Source: Bog-756 sp963845485
GTDB lineage: Bacteria > Actinomycetota > Acidimicrobiia > Acidimicrobiales > RAAP-2
Reading direction: 5' to 3'
DNA length: 64,000 nucleotides
Assembly (NCBI GenBank): GCA_963845485.1
Contig: CAWJSI010000013.1
Coordinates: 1-64,000 of the forward strand
Shown here: positions 17,689 through 25,808 of the stretch, piece by piece
How positions within the stretch are numbered: the first letter of the stretch is position 1
Layout: every line of letters starts with the position of its first letter
The notes under the pieces: generated by a model
The model's database searches: none
What the model saw: the letters and a program-made list of their open reading frames with translations, nothing else
Told to the model about the DNA's origin: nothing
Translations under genes and position numbers: made by a program

Positions 17689-18159
17689 TTAGTCCCGCTC
17701 GATTCGTTGCAACCCTCGCTCGGGGGTCCAGAATTCGACGACCAGCCTGGTCCCCTCGGCATTCAGAGAAGTGATGACCACCTCGTTGATATCGGCGATG
17801 AACATCTCCCCGTCGGGCGCGTCCGAGACGTCACCCGGAGCACCCGGCATTTCTGGAATGGCCCGTCCGGAGACCTTTGCTTCGCCCGGCCAATCCTTCT
17901 CATTGCCCACTTGGGGGTGGAAGGTCGGACCGTGGAGTGCGAATCGGGGATCCCGCCCCAGGTCGGATCCTTTTCGTGCGCTGGGCATCGAGCCGAAGCT
18001 GAGATCGTTGTCAGTGAACTCACACTCGATTCCCGAAATCCGTGGTGACCCGTCAGCGCGCAGAGTGGCAAGTGTCTTGTGTCGTCCGGCTTCCATCAGT
18101 GAGCGAACTCTTGAGGCGAACTCCGGCTCTGTCTCTTCGAATGTCTTCCAAGACACCAT
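17689..18159 (-). CDS. Pyridoxamine 5'-phosphate oxidase family protein
   Basis: 156-aa flavin-binding split-barrel protein: an N-terminal helix EFASRVRSLMEAGRHKTLAT, then LRADGSPRISGIECEF (the usual LATLRADGSPR strand) and LGRDPRFALHG. The C-terminus RLVVEFWTPERGLQRIER is typical of this actinobacterial subgroup. Cofactor (FMN or F420) and substrate are not deducible. ATG start at 18159. Confidence 0.85.
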   Translation of the reverse strand: MVSWKTFEETEPEFASRVRSLMEAGRHKTLATLRADGSPRISGIECEFTDNDLSFGSMPSARKGSDLGRDPRFALHGPTFHPQVGNEKDWPGEAKVSGRAIPEMPGAPGDVSDAPDGEMFIADINEVVITSLNAEGTRLVVEFWTPERGLQRIERD

Positions 18160-18228
18160 GGCCCAAAAGCCTATTCCGTACGTCAGTGCTGGTGGTTGCG
18201 CGATCGGGCATCGCAGGGTTAGGAGGGA

Positions 18229-19188
18229 TTAGCCCTCGCAGGTGCCGACCACAGTTGACGTTCCACCGACATCGGTCGCCGTGAATGTGCCGATACCCGT
18301 CACGGTCACCGGTACTCCCGCACCCGCAGTCTGGGATGTCGTGGACGATGCCACCGTAAGCGTGCCCGCGCTCGCCGTGAAGGTGAGCGTCGAGGGGATG
18401 CCAGACGACGTGCCGCAGACCGCTGTGGTCCGGTTGGTAACCACCGTGTCGTGGATGTGGGCGGCCACCGACGCAGCCAGCGTGCTCGGACACTGCCATG
18501 TACCGGCGGCATCGTCCTGAAAGCCCATGAAGTGAGCAACCAGGCAGGATGCCACGGCATCGGTGGGGGACCAGGAGGAGCCGGCCGCCGCCGCACCCAC
18601 TTCCTGTAACAGCGTCGGCAGGGCGGATTGCTCTGTTTCCGCGTTACCCAGTTCGTGGGCCACGAGGGCCAAGGTCGGTGAACCGGCGAACACGGTGCGT
18701 TCGACGCCGGAGGACCACGAGGTGCAACCGGCGGCTCCGCCGGCGCTTGCCGTGACACCACACGCTGCTGCTGTGTCTCCCATTGTCCAACCCCACGATG
18801 ACGGAGGGACGATACCCGCCGCTTCTACCTGGGAGACCAAGGCTGCCACCGTCGGCTGGGCCACGGGCGTGGTTGCTGGCGTCACCGAGGCCTCGGCAGC
18901 GATCGGCGTGGGCACCGAGGCCACGGGTGCTGTCGGGGCACTGGTGGTCGGCACGGTGGTGGTCGGGGAGACGTGATCGGCCGGAACGGCGGATGGTATG
19001 GCCCTCTCGGCCCCCTGCCGGCTAATCCCCGACGGGCTCACCACGGTGGCCAGTGCGAAGAGCGCCACCGCGATGACGCCGGCGACCAGGAATCGATTTC
19101 GAATGTGCCTACGGGAAGGCCGGACGCTGCGGGGAGCGGGTAGGTCCTGTGTACTCGTATCGAGGGTCTGTGCCCGGTTATCAACCAT
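18229..19188 (-). CDS. Secreted or membrane-anchored hypothetical protein
   Basis: 319 aa with a basic N-terminus (SVRPSRRHIRNR) and a single hydrophobic helix (about residues 31-50), then a Thr/Pro/Ala-rich spacer to about 115 and a globular region containing CGVTASAGG, LVAHELGNAETE and CLVAHFMGFQDD. The AHEL and AHF segments with paired cysteines suggest a structured exported domain, but a canonical HExxH is absent. The C-terminal 70 residues are beta-rich. Its start codon lies inside an inverted copy of the 14-bp operator repeats it shares with the divergent HTH gene, so the two are probably co-regulated. Confidence 0.65.
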   Translation of the reverse strand: MVDNRAQTLDTSTQDLPAPRSVRPSRRHIRNRFLVAGVIAVALFALATVVSPSGISRQGAERAIPSAVPADHVSPTTTVPTTSAPTAPVASVPTPIAAEASVTPATTPVAQPTVAALVSQVEAAGIVPPSSWGWTMGDTAAACGVTASAGGAAGCTSWSSGVERTVFAGSPTLALVAHELGNAETEQSALPTLLQEVGAAAAGSSWSPTDAVASCLVAHFMGFQDDAAGTWQCPSTLAASVAAHIHDTVVTNRTTAVCGTSSGIPSTLTFTASAGTLTVASSTTSQTAGAGVPVTVTGIGTFTATDVGGTSTVVGTCEG

Positions 19189-19249
19189 GTGTTGAAGTTT
19201 AGGTCTTCAACACATGGTTGTCAACACATGGTTGTCAACACATGGTTGA
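19181..19249. promoter_or_regulatory. Iteron-like operator: three tandem 14-bp repeats plus one inverted copy
   Basis: TCAACACATGGTTG is repeated head-to-tail without spacing at 19207-19220, 19221-19234 and 19235-19248. An inverted copy (CAACCATGTGTTGA) covers 19182-19195 and includes the start codon of the minus-strand gene. Each unit has CAAC...GTTG half-sites. The 14-bp period is not a multiple of three, so this is not coding; it is probably the binding array of a regulator. Confidence 0.75.
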
Positions 19250-19281
19250 TATTCTGCTCTGAAGTGGATAGTGTCAAACAG

Positions 19282-19650
19282 ATGACACCGGACGTCGAGA
19301 CACTGGCCGATCACTACATTCAGATGGGCCGACAGCAGGTCATGGACGGAATGCCCGAGGGGCGGGACGCGGCACTGGCCGAGCTGCGCTTCGCTGACTC
19401 CCTGCGGCGTTCGGCTGAACGACTCAGCCAGCGCTCAGCGGAGATGGCCCGCCAACAAGGAGCGAGTTGGCGGGAGATCGGCGAGGCGGTGGGAGGCATC
19501 ACCCCACAGGGCGCGGAGCACCGCTTCAGCGCAGCGGCAAAGGAGCGTCGGTCAAAGGCCTCCAAGGCGGAGTGGGCGTCAAAGGACCGCCGCCGTACTC
19601 CTCGGGTTGGACCCTCTGATGACCGCTCCTACGAGTCCGAGCGAGCTTGA
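19282..19650 (+). CDS. Small helix-turn-helix protein, candidate autoregulator
   Basis: 122-aa mostly helical, charged protein. A helix-turn-helix-like segment ASWREIGEAVGGITPQGAEH (about residues 61-80) resembles sigma region 4-like and XRE-like recognition units (SWxEIGxAxGxxxQxAxxR), followed by a very basic tail with KERRSKASKAE and RRRTPR. ATG at 19282 is chosen; an in-frame GTG at 19264 is possible, while starts further upstream lie inside the repeat array. It sits 33 bp after the tandem operators and most likely binds them. Confidence 0.65.
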   Translation: MTPDVETLADHYIQMGRQQVMDGMPEGRDAALAELRFADSLRRSAERLSQRSAEMARQQGASWREIGEAVGGITPQGAEHRFSAAAKERRSKASKAEWASKDRRRTPRVGPSDDRSYESERA

Positions 19651-19713
19651 AACGACCGCACCTCGGGACCGCTAGCAGTCAGCTCGGAGCTGCCTGCCGA
19701 CGCGGTGGCACGG

Positions 19714-20394
19714 TCAGGCCGAGGGCGGAGCCGTCCCGGCCGGGATCACGGCAGACAGCGACGTGTAGACCACGATGTTGGAGAGGTAGCTGCCTGTCTG
19801 ATGGTCGAACACCCCTCCACAGGTCACTAGCTGCAGCGCGCTGGAGCCGTGCGAACCATAGACACGTTGGGCTGGGAAGTCGAGTTTGGAGTACATCGCC
19901 ACGGCATTGACGGTGAACCGGGCGGTCACACCGTCGGTCAAGCCCACGTCGACCTGGTCGCCGGCGGCCAGCGTGCGCAGTTGGAAGAAGACCCCGGCAC
20001 CGAGATAGCTGTCGACGTGCCCGAGCAAGACCGAGGAACCGATCTGCCCGGGTGTCGGACCCAGACTGAACCATCCCGGCTGGGTGGTGCCCGTCGGGAC
20101 CTGCACCGTGCCGTCGCTGTTGAGCCCGAGTGGGCTGCCGAGAAAGACGGTCAAGCCGATGGCGGGAATCGTGAGGGTAAGGGGAACCGACCGGTCCGTG
20201 GACAGTGCTGCTGCCACCGGTGGGGTGGCAACGGCCGCCTTGACGGCCTCCGGTGAAGGCGTCGGGCCCGCGAGTGCGTGGCCGCCCCCGAGCAGGCCCA
20301 GTCCCAGGAGCACCGTGCCGGACAAGGCCAACACGGCAGTCATGGTCCACAGACGCCGCGGATGGCGGATCGCCCTCTTCATGCCAAGGTTCAC
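19714..20394 (-). CDS. Class E/F-type sortase
   Basis: 226-aa transpeptidase. A signal-anchor helix (about residues 17-40) is followed by the sortase barrel. The catalytic His lies in VLLGHVDSY (about 122), the catalytic Cys in LQLVTCGGVFD (about 190) and the Arg region is replaced by GSYLSNIVVY, as in class F-like actinobacterial sortases where the basic residue is offset; a clear catalytic Arg was not found by eye. The GTG start overlaps the stop of the ice-binding-like gene by 4 nt (GTGA), so the enzyme is translated with its probable substrate. Confidence 0.82.
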   Translation of the reverse strand: MNLGMKRAIRHPRRLWTMTAVLALSGTVLLGLGLLGGGHALAGPTPSPEAVKAAVATPPVAAALSTDRSVPLTLTIPAIGLTVFLGSPLGLNSDGTVQVPTGTTQPGWFSLGPTPGQIGSSVLLGHVDSYLGAGVFFQLRTLAAGDQVDVGLTDGVTARFTVNAVAMYSKLDFPAQRVYGSHGSSALQLVTCGGVFDHQTGSYLSNIVVYTSLSAVIPAGTAPPSA

Positions 20395-21587
20395 GAGATG
20401 GTTGGGAAGGACCCGCCCCCCACCCGATCATGACGGCGGCGGAAGGCCATGGTGCCCACCGTCGCCGAACCGACGAGCGCCAGGGACCCGAGCCCGATGA
20501 GCCCATCATTGCGGGAGGGTGCTGCCCCACCGAATCCGGTGTGAGGAGAGCCGACCGGAACCACCGGAGTAGTACCGGCGGCCGAACCACTGCCGGCTGC
20601 GGACTCTCCCGAACCGATGCTCCCGGTGGTGGAGATGGATCCCTGTGGCGTGGTTGTTCCGCCGCCACCGGGAGGCGAGGTGGTGGCCGTCGTGCCCGTC
20701 GTGCCCGTCGTGGTGGTTGTCGAGGAGGCGCTCACGGCGCACGTCGACGGTGCGGTGATGGTGTTGGCGTCAAGACTAACGGCACCGTTGCGGGCCAGGA
20801 CCCGTCCTTGCACAGTGGCACCCGAGAGGAGATTGATCGATGTGAGCGCCATGATGGTGCCCACGAAGGTGCTGGAGGAGTTGAGGGTCGCCGTGCTGCT
20901 GACTTGCCAGAACACATTGCAGGCCTGGGCCCCGTTTATCAACTGCACCACGCTGTTCGAGGCGGTGACCAGGTCGGACGATGCCTGGAAGACGAATACG
21001 GAGTTGGGGTCGCCCTGGCCGTTCAGCACCAGCGGGCTGGCGGCGGTGATGTTGGCCGTGGAAGCGTGACCGAAGGCATAGACGCCAGCGACCAGGGTCT
21101 GGCCACCCAGCTGGTTGTCACCGGCGGTGAAGGTAGAAGTGGGGGACTGTCCGGCGGCGGTCACATACGCCGTCGTGAGGTCGTTCTTCGCCGTGGTCAG
21201 GAGGCCAGGATTATTGACATTGCCCGCCGGACCCGTACCGTCGGTCGAATAGATGGTGCCGGTGACCTCCGCCTGGGTCAGGCCTGTGATGAAGGTCCCC
21301 GCCGCCGGGCTGAGACCCACGTTTCCGGTGATCGCCGAGGTGGGGATATCGCTGACGGCGCTTCCGGCGAGAACGGCGAAGGGAGTTGCTGTGCCCAGTT
21401 GCACGGCCTGGGCTGCCGACGCCGGTTGGGCGAATGTCGTGCCGACTAACAGCAGAGCCAGGAGGGGGGAGCCGATGAGCGCCGCTTTGGAATGCCACGG
21501 CCCCGGTCGGCCGCGCTCCTCTCCAGGAGAGTGGTGCAGGCGCGCAGCGACGCGCTGACTGGTAGATGAGAGTGCGGCGATGCGCAT
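20391..21587 (-). CDS. Ice-binding-like (DUF3494) cell-surface protein
   Basis: 398-aa exported protein. After a signal region ending near FAQPASAAQA (about residues 54-63) comes a DUF3494 beta-solenoid domain (about 64-275): FAVLAGSAVSDIPTSAITGN, VNNPGLLTTAKNDLTTAY, SVFVFQASSDLVTAS, CNVFWQVSSTATL and VQGRVLARNGAVSL are hallmark segments. A Thr/Gly/Ser-rich linker leads to a C-terminal PHTG-like sorting region, a hydrophobic helix and a basic tail (FRRRHDR), so it is likely cell-wall or membrane attached by the coupled sortase. Known DUF3494 proteins bind ice; others are adhesins. AAAGG precedes the ATG. Confidence 0.87.
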   Translation of the reverse strand: MRIAALSSTSQRVAARLHHSPGEERGRPGPWHSKAALIGSPLLALLLVGTTFAQPASAAQAVQLGTATPFAVLAGSAVSDIPTSAITGNVGLSPAAGTFITGLTQAEVTGTIYSTDGTGPAGNVNNPGLLTTAKNDLTTAYVTAAGQSPTSTFTAGDNQLGGQTLVAGVYAFGHASTANITAASPLVLNGQGDPNSVFVFQASSDLVTASNSVVQLINGAQACNVFWQVSSTATLNSSSTFVGTIMALTSINLLSGATVQGRVLARNGAVSLDANTITAPSTCAVSASSTTTTTGTTGTTATTSPPGGGGTTTPQGSISTTGSIGSGESAAGSGSAAGTTPVVPVGSPHTGFGGAAPSRNDGLIGLGSLALVGSATVGTMAFRRRHDRVGGGSFPTIS

Positions 21588-21654
21588 GATCGACCTTTCA
21601 TTTCACACCCGAAATAGATAACCGTTGACTACGGACGTCCGGGTGGTTCCCCCA

Positions 21655-21683
21655 ATCATACGCTAGTAAGAAATAACTAGCAA
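21655..21683 (-). promoter_or_regulatory. Promoter of the ice-binding/sortase operon with embedded inverted repeat
   Basis: Read on the minus strand: -35 TTGCTA (21678-21683), 17-bp spacer, -10 TATGAT (21655-21660). The half-sites GCTAGT and ACTAGC (21662-21682) form an inverted repeat within the spacer, a plausible operator. The region is strikingly AT-rich for this genome. Confidence 0.55.
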
Positions 21684-21849
21684 AGAATTTCTAGATATCT
21701 ACGTAGGGTTCACCCTCGAATCCCAACGGGTAGGGCCCACGGGCCCGCTGCCCGAAGGCCTGCGACATGCCTTGGACGACCGAGGGAACGACGAGAGGCA
21801 GGGATGGGTGCTGGGTCTGGCGCATGTTGTTCCATGGCCTCCCGTGTGG

Positions 21850-24234
21850 TCAGACGAGGTGGTTGTCGGATGTGATCATCTCGGATCTCACCCGGGCCAA
21901 GAGCTCAGTGGCCGTCAGTGGCCGGGCGAACAGATATCCCTGGCCGACGTCGACGCCCTCTGCCCCGAGCAGCACCCGTTGGTCGTCGGTTTCGATGCCT
22001 TCGGCGACACACTCGAGACCGAGGACTTTGCTCAGCTGGACCAGCGTGTGGACAAGAGCGGCTGCCTCCGGTGTCTCGCCCATCCCGGCGACGAAGGTCT
22101 GGTCGATCTTGAGCACGTCAATAGGAAACTGTCGGAGGTAAGCCAGCGATGAGTAGCCGGTCCCGAAGTCGTCGACGGCGATCCGGACTCCGAGTGACTT
22201 GAGCAGCAGGAGTCTGGCCATGCTGGCGTCCACGTTGTTCATGAGCGCGGTCTCGGTCAACTCCAAGATAAGCATGCGTGGGTCGATGGCCGATGTCGAG
22301 AGGGCCCGACTGACATCGTCGACGATGCGATCGCGTTCGAGCTGTCGGGCGGATACGTTGACCGACACCACGAGCGGGTAGTCCATATCGGCCCAGGCAA
22401 CGCTCTGGCGGCACGCTTCCATAAGCACCCAGGCGCCTACCGGAATGATCAGGCCGCTTGATTCGAGGGCGGGGATGAACTCATCGGGCATCACGACGCC
22501 GCGTTCGGGATGAGACCATCGCAACAATGCCTCGACACCGGTGATCCTTCCTGAGGCCAGGTCCACGGTTGGCTGGTACAAGAGAAAGAATTGGTTGGCC
22601 TCGAGGGCCCCTTGGAGGTCCACTTCCAGGTGGCGGTGCCCGTCAACGGCGTCTCTCATTGCCGTCACAAAGCCCATGGCCCGAGCCTTGCCTGCCCATT
22701 TTGCCTGGTACAAGGCAATGTCGGCGTCCTGAAGCATGCGTCCAGCCGACGGCCGGTCACCTTCGGCAAAGCCGATGCTGGCCGTGACCGAGAGGGGCAC
22801 GTCACTGCCGGGGACCTCGAAGCTGGCGCTGAGTACGTCCAGAATGCGATCGGCGACCGCGGCGGCCCCCTCGGCCAGCGATACCCCCTCGACGAGAATC
22901 ACGAATTCGTCACCACCCAGCCGGCCGACGGTATCGCCCTGCCGGACGGCACTAGCCAGCCGAGCCCCAACACCGACGAGGAGTTCATCGCCCACGGCAT
23001 GGCCCAAGGTGTCGTTGATGTCCTTGAACTCGTCGAGATCGATGAAGAACGCGGCCACGGGCACGTGGTCCCGGCGCGCCCGGGCGAGCAGATGGTCTAG
23101 CCGATCGAGGATCAGAGCGCGGTTGGCCAGACCAGTGAGTGGATCGTGCAGCGCCTGGTGTTGCAGTTCGTCAGTGCGTTCCTTGACCAGGTTGAGCGCC
23201 CGTTTGCGGCTGGTGGCCAATACGTAGATCAGCAGCCCGAACAGCAGGCTGATCAATGTCCCTCCGACCAAGACGGCAGCCGAGTTCGCGCTGTCGAATA
23301 TTCCCCCACCGGGAACCGACTGGAACACGCGCACGTGCCAACCGTTGTAGAGGTTCACTGATGTGGCGATGGCTCCGGTTGGCGCTCGTCCCGCAGTGAA
23401 GGTCACCGCGCTCGAACCACTGCCGAATTGGAAGGCCACGGCAGTGTGCGGATGTCCGTCGAGGGCGGTGACGAGCAGGACGTGTGGAGCTAGCTGAATG
23501 CCAACGAACCCGAGGAGGTCTGATCGCCGAGCTGCAGTGGTCGAGGGGGTGACACCGCCCCGGTAGATCGCCGTGCCTACGGCAAGTTGTTTGGCCGCTC
23601 CCGTCCCGTAGGGGAGATAGGTGCTCTCACCCGAGTCTCGAGCCCGGAGAAACTCTGTCCCGAGGTTCGTGGCGCACAAGTCGGCAGTGGGAGGCGTCGT
23701 GATGTGACCGGTCGGCGAAGCGGTGAGAGTGGCAAAACAGTAGAACGGCCGAAGCCCGGGAGGCTCCACTTGGAACGACCCGGCAGCTGCGCCTGTCGAT
23801 GCTTCCGATTGCACCGCATAGTGGGCGAGCTGGTCCAAGGTGACGAGTTCGACGCTTCCGATACCGAGGAGCTCCGGAAAGCGGGCGAAGAGGCGTTCAG
23901 AGACGACCCAGCGCTGGAACTGTGATGGTGTTGCGCTCGGGTCGTTGATGATGAACGCCCCGGTATTCACGGCGAGATCCTGTTCGCGCTCGATCGCCAG
24001 CCTGAGTGCAGAGGAGATCTCGACCGACGAGGTGGTAGACGCCGAACGCGCCCGTTGGTAGTCACTGTGAGCTATGGCCTGGGAGCCGACGACCGATCCA
24101 GCCACTCCCACGATCACCACGAGCAAGGTCCACATGATCCACCCACGATGTCCTTTGGCCGGTCGGTGGCTCATGGCATCACGAAGACCCGGGCCGTCGC
24201 CGTGGTGGGTCCCGTGTGGGCGATCCGCAGACAT
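21850..24234 (-). CDS. CHASE-GGDEF-EAL c-di-GMP turnover protein
   Basis: 794-aa membrane protein. Two transmembrane helices (about residues 32-52 and 325-347) flank an extracytoplasmic CHASE sensor domain. The GGDEF domain (about 365-530) keeps the active RLGGDEF motif, so diguanylate cyclase activity is possible. The EAL domain (about 545-785) carries GVEALLRW, ELTETALMNN, DDFGTGYSSL and DVLKIDQTFV, the metal and general-base residues of an active phosphodiesterase. Such bifunctional proteins make or degrade c-di-GMP depending on input. It is divergent from the receiver-HPt gene 630 bp away. Confidence 0.93.
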   Translation of the reverse strand: MSADRPHGTHHGDGPGLRDAMSHRPAKGHRGWIMWTLLVVIVGVAGSVVGSQAIAHSDYQRARSASTTSSVEISSALRLAIEREQDLAVNTGAFIINDPSATPSQFQRWVVSERLFARFPELLGIGSVELVTLDQLAHYAVQSEASTGAAAGSFQVEPPGLRPFYCFATLTASPTGHITTPPTADLCATNLGTEFLRARDSGESTYLPYGTGAAKQLAVGTAIYRGGVTPSTTAARRSDLLGFVGIQLAPHVLLVTALDGHPHTAVAFQFGSGSSAVTFTAGRAPTGAIATSVNLYNGWHVRVFQSVPGGGIFDSANSAAVLVGGTLISLLFGLLIYVLATSRKRALNLVKERTDELQHQALHDPLTGLANRALILDRLDHLLARARRDHVPVAAFFIDLDEFKDINDTLGHAVGDELLVGVGARLASAVRQGDTVGRLGGDEFVILVEGVSLAEGAAAVADRILDVLSASFEVPGSDVPLSVTASIGFAEGDRPSAGRMLQDADIALYQAKWAGKARAMGFVTAMRDAVDGHRHLEVDLQGALEANQFFLLYQPTVDLASGRITGVEALLRWSHPERGVVMPDEFIPALESSGLIIPVGAWVLMEACRQSVAWADMDYPLVVSVNVSARQLERDRIVDDVSRALSTSAIDPRMLILELTETALMNNVDASMARLLLLKSLGVRIAVDDFGTGYSSLAYLRQFPIDVLKIDQTFVAGMGETPEAAALVHTLVQLSKVLGLECVAEGIETDDQRVLLGAEGVDVGQGYLFARPLTATELLARVRSEMITSDNHLV

Positions 24235-24866
24235 GGGTTGGTAGGCACAGTCCCTCCTTTGCGACTCCCGAAACGGCTCTTGGCGTTGGAGTTCAATTTC
24301 GGGCCACTAACGCAGCCCTCTAACGGGACCGATGTCATTTAGGAAGAGTTCAGGCTGCCCTAGTTTCGACCAAGTCCTCGCCCTACTTGAGCGGTTGCGA
24401 AGCATGGCACCGCAAGCAGAAGGGGTGCCCGCAGAAAGCGGTAGGGCCTTCCCTACCGAAATCCTCCGAGGGGGTTACGGTTCCGGTCTTCGACGTCGCC
24501 GGTCAATGATTTGCCACTTGAGGTTGGGAGCTCAACCGGCTCCGCCGTCGGGAGTCCGTGGCGGGCGTTCGGTGCGCAGTCAAGTGAGGGTCACCCCCCG
24601 AAACTCCTAGGGTCAGCTCTACTCGTGCCTCACCCTTTGGTGGCCGATAGGTGACTTGGAGGTACTCCATTACCTGTGCCGGAGACCACCGGTAAGCGAG
24701 CGAGCGTGTCCCATCGGACCAGACGTGAAGGCGAAGACCGAGATGAGTGACATCGAGGCGCGTGAAGAGTCGAGTCTGCGGCGCCCGATGGCCCTGTCAG
24801 CCGGCACCCCACCAGCAGCGTGGACCGGAGGTCTGGATGTCCGGACTCCGACCACCGAGGGCGATG
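24235..24866. other. Long intergenic region with hairpins between two signalling genes
   Basis: About 630 bases with no convincing gene. Perfect stems include GGCACC/GGTGCC (24406-24411 with 24424-24429), an 8-bp CGGTAGGG/CCCTACCG hairpin with CCTT loop (24439-24458) and GGTTG/CAACC (24523-24538). The arrangement could be a structured leader, a terminator or a small RNA; I looked for c-di-GMP riboswitch consensus and did not find it. Confidence 0.4.
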
Positions 24867-25694
24867 ATGAAGATGGCTGAATCCAGCGCGGCCCGGGAAC
24901 TCGATAACCTCACTGAGTACCGGGTGTTGGTGGCCGAGGACGATGCGGTCTGTCAGGACATCGTCCTTCTGATGTTGGAACGGCTGGGCTGCCACGGGGA
25001 CGTCGTCGCCGACGGTGCCGCCGCCGTGACCGCGGTTAACGCTGGCTCCTACGACCTCGTCCTGATGGACGTACAGATGCCTCGTATGAACGGAATGGAA
25101 GCGACCCGTCTGATCCGAGATGCCTTGGACGCAACCGACCAACCGACCATCATCGCCATGACGGCGGATACGTCGTCGCGATCCCGAGAGGAGTGCCTGG
25201 GAACGGGGATGGACGGGTGCCTGGACAAGCCGGTGCGCATGGAAGAGCTGGCTTCTGTCCTCGAGCACGGTACTAGTCGACATCCGAAACTCGATCTTGT
25301 GGATCCCGGCGGACCGACAGACGGCGTGGCTCCGGGTGAATTGATCACCGTCGTCTTCGACAGTGACATTCTCGAGTCGTTGGTCCGCGATTTGGGGGGT
25401 GATGACGCAGTGCGAGACGAACTGATCACATCGTTTGTCGTCGATGCAGACGAGCGGGTCACAAGGATTCTCCCCGCCGGGGAGGGGTGCAGTCTGGAGT
25501 CGCTCGCCTTTGAGGCTCATGCCCTCAAGTCAGCGAGCGCGGTGCTCGGGCTACTGGCGCTTTCCGAAGTAGCGGCGGACGTTGAAGCTGCGGCAGGCCT
25601 GCCACCCCTCGACGTCGATGTGTCTGCGCTGGCCTCGAGGCTCGCAGCCGAATGCCGCCGTGCCGTAGATGCACTCAACACGCCGGGAGGGTGA
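24867..25694 (+). CDS. Response regulator receiver domain fused to an HPt domain
   Basis: 275 aa. The receiver domain (about residues 18-135) shows the acidic pair in VAEDD, phosphoacceptor Asp in LVLMDVQMPRMNGMEA, the MTAD Thr-like position and the Lys in CLDKPV. A C-terminal HPt domain (about 180-275) has the phosphorylatable His in FEAHALKSASAVLG. This is the receiver plus HPt end of a hybrid phosphorelay lacking its kinase, so a separate hybrid kinase must feed it. ATG at 24867 has GAGGGCG upstream; 24864 is an alternative. Confidence 0.87.
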   Translation: MKMAESSAARELDNLTEYRVLVAEDDAVCQDIVLLMLERLGCHGDVVADGAAAVTAVNAGSYDLVLMDVQMPRMNGMEATRLIRDALDATDQPTIIAMTADTSSRSREECLGTGMDGCLDKPVRMEELASVLEHGTSRHPKLDLVDPGGPTDGVAPGELITVVFDSDILESLVRDLGGDDAVRDELITSFVVDADERVTRILPAGEGCSLESLAFEAHALKSASAVLGLLALSEVAADVEAAAGLPPLDVDVSALASRLAAECRRAVDALNTPGG

Positions 25695-25808
25695 TGCAAC
25701 CCGCTCCACGAGTCACGCCCTCTCTTTGAAGTGCCTCCGGCAGCCAGATAACCGAGCCAAGCATGGAGCAAAGGATCCACTCCCCAGTAGGTCACCAGCC
25801 CGACATCG

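Noticed and set aside
19189..19281. N-terminal extension of the HTH gene through the repeat array
   Set aside because: Translation would run through 14-bp repeats that shift frame at each unit; an operator explains them better.
24332..24610. Open frame in the long intergenic gap
   Set aside because: Coding-unlike composition, no ribosome site and no family; the hairpins there fit better with non-coding RNA.
24400..24640. Possible c-di-GMP riboswitch next to a GGDEF-EAL gene
   Set aside because: The conserved GEMM segments (GGCAAACC and ACGCAAAGC-type) were not found on either strand.
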